Source: Proteobacteria bacterium UBA2363 (GTDB lineage Bacteria; Pseudomonadota; Gammaproteobacteria; Xanthomonadales; UBA2363). From it: DNA of 64,000 nucleotides. Location of the stretch: contig DDTN01000043.1 in the NCBI GenBank assembly GCA_002344355.1, forward strand, positions 22,417 through 86,416, in the 5' to 3' direction. A program made the position numbers and the translations under genes. Below, piece by piece: positions 19,356 through 28,168 of this stretch (the first letter of the stretch is position 1; each line of letters begins with the position of its first letter). Below the pieces are notes generated by a model. It did no database searches and was not told where the DNA came from. It saw only the letters and a program-made list of their open reading frames with translations.

Positions 19356-20189
19356 GTGGCCGTGCAGATCCCGGTCCTCACCTACCACGCGGCCAACGTG
19401 GCCGGCGCCGAATACGCCGAAAACGACCATGTCGCCCTGGCTGCCGACCTGCGCCTGGTCGACGGGCTCGGCTGGCGGGTGCTGTCCCTGGACCAGGTGC
19501 TGGCCGTGCTGGACGGCAGCCTGGCGCCACCGTCGCCGCGCTGCCTGGCCGTCACCTTCGACGACGGCACCGACTTCGACGTGCGGCCGCTGGACTGGCC
19601 CGGCCAGGGCCGGCAGCCCGGCTTCGGGCCGATCCTGGCGGACTTCCGCGCCGAGGCCGGCGACCGGCAGCCGGATCTGCATGCCACCAGCTTCGTGATC
19701 GCCTCGCCGGCCGCGCGCGCGGCCATGGACGAGCAGTGCCTGCACGGCGCCGGCGTCCTCAACGACGACTGGTGGCCGGAGGCCGCGGCCAGCGGCCTGC
19801 TGGCGATCGGCAACCACAGCTGGGACCACAACCACCCGGTGGCGCCGGAGGCGGCGCCCGACGGCCTGAAGCGCGGCGATTTCCTGGCCGTCGACAACGC
19901 CGTGCGCGCCGCCTGGCAGGTCGCCCGCGCCCAGGCCTTCATCGCCGCCCGGGTGGCGCCGGCGCCGGTCCGGCACTTCGCCTACCCCTGGGGCCAGGCG
20001 CCCGACTACCTGCGCCGGCACTGGCTGCCGCGGCACGGTCCGCGCCTGGGCCTGGTCGCGGCCTGGACCACCCAGCCGCGACCGGCGCGCCCCGGGGACG
20101 ACCGCTGGGCCCTGCCCCGCTACGTCTGCGGCGCGCACTGGCGCAGCCCCGACCAGCTCGCCGACCTGCTGGCCGGGAGCGCGGCCTGA
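19356..20189 (+). CDS. Polysaccharide deacetylase family protein
   Basis: A 277-residue protein of the NodB-homology carbohydrate esterase 4 superfamily, which removes acyl groups from sugars or related substrates with a bound metal. It begins VPVLTYH-like (VQIPVLTYHAAN), then has AVTFDDGTDFD with the metal and base aspartates, and GNHSWDHN with the two zinc histidines spaced as in the family. HFAYPWGQAPDYLRRH is the usual motif 3 arginine/proline region. No signal peptide is seen, so the protein may be cytosolic. The start is uncertain: GTG at 19356 (used here) or GTG at 19362. A TAGACT hexamer at 19331-19336 could be the -10. The permease gene overlaps the stop by one base. Confidence 0.8.
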   Translation: MAVQIPVLTYHAANVAGAEYAENDHVALAADLRLVDGLGWRVLSLDQVLAVLDGSLAPPSPRCLAVTFDDGTDFDVRPLDWPGQGRQPGFGPILADFRAEAGDRQPDLHATSFVIASPAARAAMDEQCLHGAGVLNDDWWPEAAASGLLAIGNHSWDHNHPVAPEAAPDGLKRGDFLAVDNAVRAAWQVARAQAFIAARVAPAPVRHFAYPWGQAPDYLRRHWLPRHGPRLGLVAAWTTQPRPARPGDDRWALPRYVCGAHWRSPDQLADLLAGSAA

Positions 20190-21109
20190 TGGCCGCCGTG
20201 CGACCGCCGAGCCAGCCGCTCACCGGCCGCGGTGTCGCCCTGATGCTGGGCAGCGTCGCCAGCTTCGGCCTGATGGCGATCACCATCCGCCTGGCCAGCG
20301 CGCAGATGCACCCGTTCGAGATCGCCTTCTTCCGCAACCTGTTCGGCCTGATGTTCACGGTGCCGCTGATCGTCCACGCCGGACTGGGCATGCTGCGCAC
20401 CCGGCGCCTGCGCCTGTACTTCCTGCGCTGCCTGGTCGGCCTGGGCGCCATGCTGACCGGCTTCTGGGCGCTGGTGCACCTGCCGCTGGCCCAGGCCATC
20501 GCCCTGTCCTACACGACGCCGCTGTTCGTCACCATCCTGGCCGTGCTGGTGCTGGGCGAGGTGGTCCGGGCGCGCCGCTGGAGCGCGATCGCGATCGGGT
20601 TCGTCGGCGTGCTGGTGATCCTGCGGCCTGGCGTCTCCGGCCTCAACCTCGCCGCCCTGGTGGCGATCGCCTCCTCGGCCCTGGCCGCCAGCGCGGCGAT
20701 CAGCATCAAGTTCCTGTCGCGCACCGAACCGCCCGATGCCATCGTCATCTGGATGGTGCTGATCATGACGCCGCTGTCGCTGTTCCCGGCGCTGCCGGTC
20801 TGGACCTGGCCGGATGGCGAGGGCTGGCTGTGGGTGGTGCTGACCGGCGGCCTGGGCACGCTCGGCCACGTGTTCCTGACCCGCGCCTACCGGATCGCCG
20901 ACGTCTCGGCGCTGCAGCCGCTGAACTTCGTGCAGCTGCCCCTGGTGGCGATGCTGGCCTGGCTGCTGTTCGCCGAACGCGTCGATGTCTGGACCCTGGC
21001 CGGCGCCGGCATCATCGTCGCCAGCACCGCCTACATCGCGCGCCGCGAGGCCCTGCTCAACCGCCGCCAGGTCAGCGACCCGCAGGTCGGTTCCGGCCAG
21101 GCGCCCTGA
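20189..21109 (+). CDS. EamA/DMT superfamily permease
   Basis: A 306-residue inner-membrane protein with ten predicted hydrophobic helices arranged as two EamA repeats, the drug/metabolite transporter pattern. Typical features are SFGLMAITIRLASAQMHPFEIAFFRNL in the first repeat, ALSYTTPLFVTILAVLVLGE, and ALQPLNFVQLPLVAMLAWLLFAE in the second, each with the acidic residue ending the fourth helix. It resembles the S-adenosylmethionine/YojE-like subgroup rather than a known drug exporter, but the substrate is unknown. The ATG overlaps the stop of the deacetylase (TGATG), so the two are translationally coupled. A convergent kinase gene ends 42 bases downstream and no hairpin with a T tract is seen there. 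Confidence 0.88.
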   Translation: MAAVRPPSQPLTGRGVALMLGSVASFGLMAITIRLASAQMHPFEIAFFRNLFGLMFTVPLIVHAGLGMLRTRRLRLYFLRCLVGLGAMLTGFWALVHLPLAQAIALSYTTPLFVTILAVLVLGEVVRARRWSAIAIGFVGVLVILRPGVSGLNLAALVAIASSALAASAAISIKFLSRTEPPDAIVIWMVLIMTPLSLFPALPVWTWPDGEGWLWVVLTGGLGTLGHVFLTRAYRIADVSALQPLNFVQLPLVAMLAWLLFAERVDVWTLAGAGIIVASTAYIARREALLNRRQVSDPQVGSGQAP

Positions 21110-21151
21110 CCGCGGGTCCCTCCCGGCCGAGCCGTCCCGCCGGTGCCGGCC

Positions 21152-23884
21152 TCAATCGTCGCGGCCGGCCAGGATCTCCGCCAGTTGCCCGCGGGTGTGG
21201 CGCAGGGCGGCGGGCAGCGCGTCTTCCGGCAGGCCCACCAGGGGATCGATCCAGCGCTGCCGGGTCGCGGCCGCCGCTGCCGCATCGCCGATCTCCTCCT
21301 GGGCGCGCCACAGCTCGGCGGCCAGATGCAGCTCGACCGGGGACAGGGCGGCCGGATCGGCGTGGTCGTATCCGGCCAGCACCGGCGCGAGCAGGGGCAC
21401 CGACTCGGCGGCGCGACCGTCTCGGCGCAGGTTCCGGGACTGGTTGAGCAACGACTCGCGGGTCGAGGGGTGCGCGGCCCCGAGCACCGCCTGCCGGCGC
21501 CCGACGACCTGCGCGGCCAGCGCTGCCGCCTCGCGGTGGCGCCCGGCCCGGCCAAGCATCGATGCCTGGGAGTCGAGCGATTGCAGGGTGTCGGGGTGGT
21601 CGGCGCCGAGGCTTTCGCGGCGCTCCGCCAGCACCTCGCCCTGCAGCGCCAGCGCCTCGTCGAGGCGGTCCAGGCGGGCCAGGGAGGTGGCGAGGTTCTG
21701 CTTGCTGCGCAACGTCTGGGGGTGTCCGGCGCCGAGCACGCGGCCGCGCGCCGCCACCACCTGGACCATCAGCGGCAGCGCTTCCTCGACGCGATCGAGC
21801 TGGACCAGGGTCGACGCCATGTTGTTGAGCTCGCCGAGGGTCGAGGGGTGTTCGGCGCCGGAGACGCGCGAGCGCAGCGCGTACCCCTCGCGCTGCAGGA
21901 CGAGCGCCGCCTCGTAGTCGCCCAGGGTGCCGAGCACGGCGCCCAGGTTGCTCAATGAAGACAGGGTCAGGTCGTGCTCTTCGCCCAGGCTGGCGCGCCG
22001 TCCTGCCAGAACCGCTTCGAGTTCCACGCGGGCGGCGTCCCACTCGCCAAGGCGGACCAGGGTGATGCCCAGGTTGTTGCGCGCGGTCAGCACACTGGCC
22101 GGATCGACGTCGGCACGCACGGCGAGCTGCCCTAGCGCCTGCTCCTGCAAGGCCCTGGCTGCGGCGAACTCGCCCTGGGACATCAGGGCCTGGGCGAGTT
22201 GCAGGCGCGCCGACTCCGTGGCCGGATGGCCCGGCGGCAGGAACCGCTCGCCGTCCTCCAGGCTGCGCTGCGCCACGTCGCGCGCCTCGTCTGCGCGACC
22301 CTGCCGGTCGATGGCGCTGGCCAGGTCGGCACGCGCCTTGATCGCCCGGGCGTCGCCGCTGCCGGCCAGCGCCTCGCGCTGGGCGGCCACGGCGCGCAGG
22401 TCGGACTCGGCGGCGCCGTAGAGACCGAGCTCGAGGCGGACCTGGGCGAGGCTGTAGCGCAGCTCGGCCGCCAGCGCCGGCTGGTTGCCGAACTGCCGCT
22501 GCAGGGCGGCCTCGGCGCGCGCCAGGACGTGCTGGTCGATGACCGCCCGCGCCAGGTCGGCGGCCGACAGCGCCTGCGCGGCCCGTTCGAAATCCGGCAG
22601 CAGCGACGCCGACTCGGGGTGGCGGCCAAGCTGCTCGCGCTGCAGGCCGAGCAGGCCCTCGCCCATCGCCCGCACGTCGATGGTGCGCAGCATGCTGCGC
22701 TGGAAACTGGCCACCTGCTCGAGCTCCAGGCCGCGTTTCTCGGCCAGCCGCCGCTGCGCCTGCGCCTGGTCCAGGCCGTACAGGCTCACGGCAAGGCCGG
22801 CGACCAGGGCGACGAACACGGCGACCGTCGCGGCCAGGCCGACGCGATGGCGGCGGACGAACTTGGCGGCCAGGTAGGACCGCGTGGCCGGCATGGCCAG
22901 CAGGGGCCGGTTGGCGAGGAAGCGGCGCAGCTCGGCGGCAAGCGCGCCGGCCGACTCGTAGCGGTCGGCGCGGTCGTGCGCGACCGCCTTCATGACGATG
23001 GCATCGAGCTCGCGCAGGCGCGGACGACGCAGGCGCCCGCCGGCCACGGGTCCCGGCGCCTGCCGCATCCGTGCCGAGGGCGGCTGCAGCGTGGTGGCGC
23101 CCGTGCGCGGCGAGGACTGGCTGACGCCGGACAGGCCGGCGCGGTCGCCGACGATGAGCTCGTAGAGGACCACGCCCAGGGAGTACACGTCGCTGCGGGT
23201 GTCGATCGCCATGGCCGCCCCGGCGAACTGTTCGGGGCTCATGTAGTCCGGCGTGCCGGCGCGCTCGCCGGAGCCCGTCTCGCCGAAACCGGCCCGACTG
23301 GCGGCGGTGGCGATGCCGAAGTCGATGATCCGCGGCTGCAGGACGCCGTCGACCCGCGTCACCAGGATGTTGGCGGGCTTCAGGTCGCGATGGACGATGC
23401 CCTTCTGGTGCGCATGCTGCACGCCGTCGCAGATGCGCGCCATCAGCGCCAGGCGGTCGACCAGGTCCAGGCCGGCCTCCGCGCAGGCGCGGGTCAGGGG
23501 CTGGCCCTCGATGAACTCCATGGCGAAGAACGGCACGCCGTCGGCGGTGGCGCCGGCGTCGAAGATCCGGGCGATGGCCGGATGCTGCATCTGCGCCAGG
23601 GTCTGGCACTCGATCTCGAACCAGGCACGCTGCCTGGCGTCGAAGCGACGGCCCCGAAGCAGCTTGAGCGCCACCGTGCGGCGCACCGGCTCCAGCTGGC
23701 TGGCGCGGAACACCTGGCCCATGCCGCCTTCGCCCAGCAACGATTCGACGCGATAGCGGCCGGCGACCACCTGGCCCAGCGCGGGATCGCCGTCGGCGCC
23801 CCCCGGCGCGGCGCCGGCGCCGGCGCCGTCCAGCCAGCGGGTCGCCTCGTCGTCCGTCGCCTCGCCACCTTGCATCATGGTCAT
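21152..23884 (-). CDS. Membrane Ser/Thr protein kinase with long TPR region
   Basis: A 910-residue receptor-like kinase, paralogous in plan to 11926-14244. The kinase domain covers about 44-325: GEGGMGQV, Lys74 in VALKLL, HRDLKPAN with Asp167, DFG with Asp188, and GTPDYMSPEQF in the activation loop. A single transmembrane helix lies at about 349-370. The long tail (about 480-850) is made of TPR units with repeated LG..HP.TL turns, for example VSGAEHPSTLGELNNMASTLVQLDRVEEALPL. TPR arrays bind protein partners; the ligand is unknown. The start could be either of three close ATGs; the first (23884) is used. It is transcribed divergently from an FHA-GGDEF gene 125 bases away, which makes that protein a candidate substrate. 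Confidence 0.9.
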   Translation of the reverse strand: MTMMQGGEATDDEATRWLDGAGAGAAPGGADGDPALGQVVAGRYRVESLLGEGGMGQVFRASQLEPVRRTVALKLLRGRRFDARQRAWFEIECQTLAQMQHPAIARIFDAGATADGVPFFAMEFIEGQPLTRACAEAGLDLVDRLALMARICDGVQHAHQKGIVHRDLKPANILVTRVDGVLQPRIIDFGIATAASRAGFGETGSGERAGTPDYMSPEQFAGAAMAIDTRSDVYSLGVVLYELIVGDRAGLSGVSQSSPRTGATTLQPPSARMRQAPGPVAGGRLRRPRLRELDAIVMKAVAHDRADRYESAGALAAELRRFLANRPLLAMPATRSYLAAKFVRRHRVGLAATVAVFVALVAGLAVSLYGLDQAQAQRRLAEKRGLELEQVASFQRSMLRTIDVRAMGEGLLGLQREQLGRHPESASLLPDFERAAQALSAADLARAVIDQHVLARAEAALQRQFGNQPALAAELRYSLAQVRLELGLYGAAESDLRAVAAQREALAGSGDARAIKARADLASAIDRQGRADEARDVAQRSLEDGERFLPPGHPATESARLQLAQALMSQGEFAAARALQEQALGQLAVRADVDPASVLTARNNLGITLVRLGEWDAARVELEAVLAGRRASLGEEHDLTLSSLSNLGAVLGTLGDYEAALVLQREGYALRSRVSGAEHPSTLGELNNMASTLVQLDRVEEALPLMVQVVAARGRVLGAGHPQTLRSKQNLATSLARLDRLDEALALQGEVLAERRESLGADHPDTLQSLDSQASMLGRAGRHREAAALAAQVVGRRQAVLGAAHPSTRESLLNQSRNLRRDGRAAESVPLLAPVLAGYDHADPAALSPVELHLAAELWRAQEEIGDAAAAAATRQRWIDPLVGLPEDALPAALRHTRGQLAEILAGRDD

Positions 23885-24009
23885 CCGCGCACCCCCGCCC
23901 CGACCGCCCGGATCATGGCAGCACCGCCCCGCATTCGCGACCTTCGCCCGCCCTTGGTGCCGGCCAGCCGGCAATTCCGATAGACTCCGGGCGGTCTTTG
24001 AGGGGCGCC

Positions 24010-24909
24010 ATGAACCGACGCAGCGACGACGGCAGCACCACCCGCCGCACCGTGATCAGTCCCGGGCCCGATCGGCCGGACCAGAACACCGCCTGCCTGG
24101 TCGTGATCCATGGCGAGGGACTGGGCAAGCGGATCGACATCGGCGAGCAGCCGATCGTCATCGGCCGCTCCCACGAGGTCGACCTGCGCATCGGCCACGC
24201 CAGCGTCTCGCGACGGCACTGCGAGGTCTGGCGCGAGGGCGAGCGCTGCCACGTCCGCGACCTGGGCGCCACCAACTGCACGCGAGTCAACGACCTGCCG
24301 ATCGAACTGGTTGAACTCGTCGACGGCGACCACGTCACCATCGGCGAGAGCATCCTCAAGTTCATCGGCGAGGGCAGCGTCGAGGCGCGCTACCACGAAG
24401 AGGTCTACCAGGTCGCCACCCACGACGCCCTGACCCAGCTCTACAACCGCCGCCACTTCGCGGAGATCTTCGACAAGGAGATCACCCGTGCGCAGCGCCG
24501 CGACCGGCCCCTGACCGTGTGCATCCTGGACGTCGACCTGTTCAAGCCGGTCAACGACCAGTTCGGACACATCGCCGGCGACAGCGTGCTGCGCCAGATC
24601 GGCGAGATCATGCGCGAGCACGTGCGCGGCGACGACGTCGCCGCCCGGATCGGCGGCGAGGAGTTCGCCGTGCTGCTGCCGGAAACGCCGCTGGATGCCG
24701 CGGTGCGCTTCGCCGACCGGCTGCGCCAGGCGGTCTCGGCCCGGCCGCTGGCGATCACCCCGGACACCGCGCGCACGCTCACCGTCAGCATCGGCGTCGC
24801 CGCCCTGGCGCCCGGCCGCGACGACCGCAGCACCCTGATGGCGGCGGCCGACGCCGCCCTCTACCGCGCCAAGGCGCAGGGCCGCAACCGGGTCTGCAGC
24901 GACGACTGA
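24010..24909 (+). CDS. FHA domain diguanylate cyclase
   Basis: A 299-residue cytosolic signalling protein. Residues about 48-115 form an FHA domain, with GRS at 52-54, SRRH at 67-70 and the TN pair at 88-89, the residues that read phosphothreonine. A GGDEF domain follows at about 135-295. Its active site is intact as GGEEF (215-219), and an RxxD product-inhibition site (RGDD, 206-209) sits exactly five residues before it. It should make cyclic di-GMP from GTP. The first 20 residues are rich in Ser and Thr (STTRRTVIS) and could be a kinase target. The ATG is used; a TTG 12 bases upstream is also in frame. A GATAGACT stretch about 30 bases upstream may hold the -10. It faces away from the kinase at 23884. 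Confidence 0.92.
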   Translation: MNRRSDDGSTTRRTVISPGPDRPDQNTACLVVIHGEGLGKRIDIGEQPIVIGRSHEVDLRIGHASVSRRHCEVWREGERCHVRDLGATNCTRVNDLPIELVELVDGDHVTIGESILKFIGEGSVEARYHEEVYQVATHDALTQLYNRRHFAEIFDKEITRAQRRDRPLTVCILDVDLFKPVNDQFGHIAGDSVLRQIGEIMREHVRGDDVAARIGGEEFAVLLPETPLDAAVRFADRLRQAVSARPLAITPDTARTLTVSIGVAALAPGRDDRSTLMAAADAALYRAKAQGRNRVCSDD

Positions 24910-24943
24910 GCGCCGGCGGCCGGCCGATCCTGCGGGGCGCCGG

Positions 24944-26656
24944 TCAGTCCGGCTTGCCGGCCTCGCTCCCCGCGTCGCCGGCGCCTCCGGCACCGCCCTC
25001 CCCCGCGTCGGTGCCCGGCGCGCGGCCGGCATCGAGCAGGCCGTTGAGATCGCCCAGTTCGCTCAGTCCGACCTCGCGCAGCAGGGCGTCGACCAGCGGC
25101 CGCTGGGCGCGGTAGCGCAGCGCGTGGTCGACCACCGATGCCGCGAGGTTGCCGCCGCCGTTGCCCGAGCCGCCGCCGCCTTCGCCGCCACCGCCGGCGA
25201 TCGCGCCCATGCCGCGCACGTCGACGATCCGGATGCCCTCGATGCGCTCCATCGGCCGCACCGACTGCTCGATGATCTCCGGCAGCCGGCGCAGCAGCTC
25301 CAGGCGGATCTCCAGGGCGACCTGCTCGGCGCTGAGCGCGTTGCGGGCCTGGTTGATGGCGCGCTGGCCGTCGGCCTCGACCCGGTAGCGCTCCTCGTCG
25401 GCCTGGGCGCGGATGCGCACCGCGTCGGCCTCGCCGGTGGCCGCCACGCGCAGCGCCTCTGCGCGGTCGTCGGAGGCCTTCTTCTCGGCCTCGGCCGCGA
25501 CCGTGATGGCGATCGCCTCCTGCTCGGCCTGCTCGCGCGCCTGCACCAGGCGTACCGCCTTGGAGCGCTCGGCCACGGCCGTCTCGCGGACCTTCTTGAC
25601 CTCTTCCTCGGCGGCGACCGCCTTGGCGAGCGCGGCGTCGGCATCGGCCTTGGCCGCCGACTCCTCCTGCGACTTGTGCGAGACCGCGATCTCGCGTTCC
25701 TGGTCGGCGATGCGCACCGCGCGCTCGCGTTCGATCTCGCGCTGCTCGATCAGGCGGCGCTTCTCGATCTCGGCCTCGGCGATCGCCCGGTCGGAGGCGA
25801 TCTTGGCCTGCTCGGCCTCGCGGTGCCGCTCCGCCTCCTGCTGGGCGATGGTCGCCGCCGCCTCGGCGGCGCGCACCTTGACCTCCTGGTCCTGCAGCAG
25901 CCGCGCGTACTCCTGGTCCCTGGCGATCTCCAGCGACTGACGCTCGGTCTGCAGGTTCTTCATCTCGATCTGGATCTTGGTGTCGCGCTCGATGTCGTTG
26001 CGCTGCTTGCGGCGCAGCTCGATCTCCTGGGTGAGCTTGGTCAGGCCCTGGGCGTCGAAGGCGTTCTGCGGGTTGAAGAAGTCCGCGGCGGTCTGGTCGA
26101 GGCCGGTCAGCGACACCGACTCCAGCTCCAGGCCGTTCTTGAGCAGGTCCTCGGCGACCGCGACCTGCACCTTCTGGGCGAAGTCGACGCGGTTCTCGTG
26201 CAGGCCCTCCATGGTCATGCCGGCCGCCACCGCGCGCAGCGCGTCGACGAACTTGCCTTCGACCAGTTCCTTGAGCGCCGCCGGTTCCATGGTGCGGCGA
26301 CCCAGCGTCTGCGCCGCGGTCGAGATCGCCGCGGCGTCCGGCTTCACGCGCACGTAGAACTCGGCCTGCACGTCGACGCGCATGCGGTCGTGGGTGATCA
26401 GCGCCGCCTCGCGGGCGCGCAGCACCTCCAGCTTGAGCGTGTTCATGTTGACCGGGATGGTCTCGTGCAGCACCGGCAGCACCAGGGCGCCGCCGTCGCG
26501 CACCACCCGCTCGCCGCCCAGGCCGGTGCGCACGAAGGCGATCTCCTTGCTGGCCCGGTGGTAGAGCCGCGCGAACACCAGGCCGAGCGCGAACAGCGCG
26601 ATCAGGATGATCACGGCGGGCACGATCACGCCCATGTACGGAATGTTCAGGTCCAT
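24944..26656 (-). CDS. yqiK: Flotillin family protein (YqiK-like)
   Basis: A 570-residue SPFH/band 7 protein. One N-terminal membrane helix (about 9-30, VIVPAVIILIALFALGLVFA) anchors it. The PHB domain covers about 35-210, with KEIAFVRTGLGGERVVRDGG and ALKELVEGKFVDALRAVA. A very long charged coiled coil (about 220-470) is full of AEAEIEKRR-type heptads, followed by a conserved ARNALSAEQVALEIRLELLRRLPEIIEQSVRP, a glycine-rich linker and a Gly/Ala/Glu tail. Flotillins form ring-like scaffolds in the inner membrane and organise microdomains. It is the last gene of a unit with YqiJ, PspA and an RHH-like protein, which fits a role in membrane stability under stress. The ATG has GGGAGAGGACG just upstream. 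Confidence 0.93.
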   Translation of the reverse strand: MDLNIPYMGVIVPAVIILIALFALGLVFARLYHRASKEIAFVRTGLGGERVVRDGGALVLPVLHETIPVNMNTLKLEVLRAREAALITHDRMRVDVQAEFYVRVKPDAAAISTAAQTLGRRTMEPAALKELVEGKFVDALRAVAAGMTMEGLHENRVDFAQKVQVAVAEDLLKNGLELESVSLTGLDQTAADFFNPQNAFDAQGLTKLTQEIELRRKQRNDIERDTKIQIEMKNLQTERQSLEIARDQEYARLLQDQEVKVRAAEAAATIAQQEAERHREAEQAKIASDRAIAEAEIEKRRLIEQREIERERAVRIADQEREIAVSHKSQEESAAKADADAALAKAVAAEEEVKKVRETAVAERSKAVRLVQAREQAEQEAIAITVAAEAEKKASDDRAEALRVAATGEADAVRIRAQADEERYRVEADGQRAINQARNALSAEQVALEIRLELLRRLPEIIEQSVRPMERIEGIRIVDVRGMGAIAGGGGEGGGGSGNGGGNLAASVVDHALRYRAQRPLVDALLREVGLSELGDLNGLLDAGRAPGTDAGEGGAGGAGDAGSEAGKPD

Positions 26657-26729
26657 CGTCCTCTCCCCAGGAAACGGTTCGCCGGTGGTTGCCGGCCGTC
26701 AACGTGCAAAGCGGCTGTCACGGGCCAGG

Positions 26730-27419
26730 TCAGGTGCCATCCACCAGCGCCGGGTTCGGATTGGCGATCACCGCGAAGCGACCGCCGCCGGTGCGGCGCA
26801 CCAGCAGCACCACGGCGCCGGCCGGGAACGTCTCGGCGGCATCCTCCGGTTCGGCCAGCACGTAGTGGTCGGTGCCGAAGCGGTCGGTCACCCGCGCCTG
26901 GGCCGGCAGGCCGGCGCGGGCGGTGCCGCCGACCACCGTGCCGGTGCGGCCGACCAGCTGGTCGAGGTCGATGGCGCTGGACTCGTCGCCGGGCAGGATG
27001 CGCGCCAGCAGCCCGCTGCACCAGCGCACCGGCGGCAGGGCGACCGCGAACGCCAGCGGCACCGCCAGCAGGGTCGGCGCCGGCGCCCCGAACAGCGTGC
27101 GCGCCAGGTTCTGGCCGACCAGCCCGATCAGGCCGAACAGCGCGAGCAGGATGATCAGCACCATCAGCACCGGCACCTTGCCGATGTGCAGCCAGGCCAG
27201 GAAACGCCCGACCACGCCCTGCACCTCGCTGCCGGTGGCCTCCATGCCGGTGCCGGCGTCGCTGCCGGCCGAGGACGGCAGCAGCAGGTCGTCGACCACG
27301 TCGTTCAGGCCGACGCCGGTGGCCAGCGCGACCAGCTCGGCCAGGGCCAGGCCGACCATCACCAGCAGCGCCACCACGAAGGGCGCGTTGCCGGCCGCCG
27401 TCATCCAGGCCATGGCCAT
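26730..27419 (-). CDS. yqiJ: YqiJ-like membrane protein with OB-fold tail
   Basis: A 229-residue inner-membrane protein of the YqiJ/NfeD-like (DUF1449) group, the regular partner of YqiK flotillins. It has an N-terminal helix (about 12-33), further helices around 90-150 (PVLMVLIILLALFGLIGLVGQ and TLLAVPLAFAVALPP), and an OB-fold-like C-terminal domain from about 165 (LVGRTGTVVGGTARAGLPAQARV, HYVLAEPED, AGAVVLLVRR). The OB domain is thought to help flotillin assembly. The start is the first of two close ATGs (27419 and 27413); a GTG further upstream is open but lacks a ribosome site. It lies 73 bases before yqiK and 49 bases after pspA on the same strand. Confidence 0.85.
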   Translation of the reverse strand: MAMAWMTAAGNAPFVVALLVMVGLALAELVALATGVGLNDVVDDLLLPSSAGSDAGTGMEATGSEVQGVVGRFLAWLHIGKVPVLMVLIILLALFGLIGLVGQNLARTLFGAPAPTLLAVPLAFAVALPPVRWCSGLLARILPGDESSAIDLDQLVGRTGTVVGGTARAGLPAQARVTDRFGTDHYVLAEPEDAAETFPAGAVVLLVRRTGGGRFAVIANPNPALVDGT

Positions 27420-27468
27420 CCCCGGCCGGCCGTCGCCGTGGCGCGCGGGCGCCGACGCCGCGCCATCG

Positions 27469-28146
27469 TCACTTGCCGGCCTTGAGCGAGGCCAGGCGCT
27501 CGGCGACGCGGTTGCGCCGGGCCAGGTCCTCGAGCTCGGCCAGGCGCGCGGCATTGCCGTCGCTGGTGCCGCTCAGCCCGGACAGCCCGGTGTGGCGCTG
27601 GAAGATGCGCTCGAACGCCTCGCCGGCGCGCTCGCCGCGAACCTGCACGGACTCGCCCGCGGCACTGGTGCCGGTGGCGGTGCCGGTCGCCGAGGCCTGT
27701 TGCTCGCGGGCGCGGCGGAAATCGGCCAGGGCCGCGCGCATCTCCCGCTTCTTCGCCTGCAGGGCGACGACATAGCCCTCCAGGCGCGCCTTGTCGTCGG
27801 CCAGCGACGACAGGCGCGCCTCCAGCACCGGAAGCTGCGCCTCGATGTCGATCTGGCGCTCGACCGCCGCGGTCGCCAGGTCCTCGCGGCCGCCGTCCAG
27901 GGCCAGCCGGGCCTGCTCGCCCAGCTCGTCGAGCCGGGCGCCGTCCTCGGCCAGCCGCTTGCCGGTCAGGTGCCGCTGCGCCTCGACCTGGCCGAGGTCG
28001 GCGCGGACGTCGGCGATGGCGCCGTCGATCTCGCGCACGGCCTGTTCCATCACCGCCTCGGGGGCGATGTTCTCGACGGCATCGACCAGGGCATGGAAGC
28101 CCCCGGCGATCAGGCGGCCGACGCGGCCGGACAGGGTTTCGCTCAT
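27469..28146 (-). CDS. PspA/IM30 family membrane-stress protein
   Basis: A 225-residue, almost entirely helical protein of the PspA/IM30/Vipp1 family, which polymerises on the inner leaflet of the cytoplasmic membrane and limits proton leakage. The start SETLSGRVGRLIAGGFHALVDAVENIAPEAVMEQAVREIDG matches the amphipathic first helix and its following turn (PEAVMEQAVREI). A coiled-coil hairpin occupies about 45-150 and a shorter C-terminal helix pair about 175-220, after a Gly/Ser/Thr/Ala-rich gap. It is closer to the PspA-like group linked to YqiJ/YqiK than to the classical PspA next to PspBC; no pspF, pspB or pspC gene is present. The ATG follows GAGGAGAGC, an adequate ribosome site. Confidence 0.88.
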   Translation of the reverse strand: MSETLSGRVGRLIAGGFHALVDAVENIAPEAVMEQAVREIDGAIADVRADLGQVEAQRHLTGKRLAEDGARLDELGEQARLALDGGREDLATAAVERQIDIEAQLPVLEARLSSLADDKARLEGYVVALQAKKREMRAALADFRRAREQQASATGTATGTSAAGESVQVRGERAGEAFERIFQRHTGLSGLSGTSDGNAARLAELEDLARRNRVAERLASLKAGK

Positions 28147-28168
28147 GGCAGCTCTCCTCATGGCTGGG

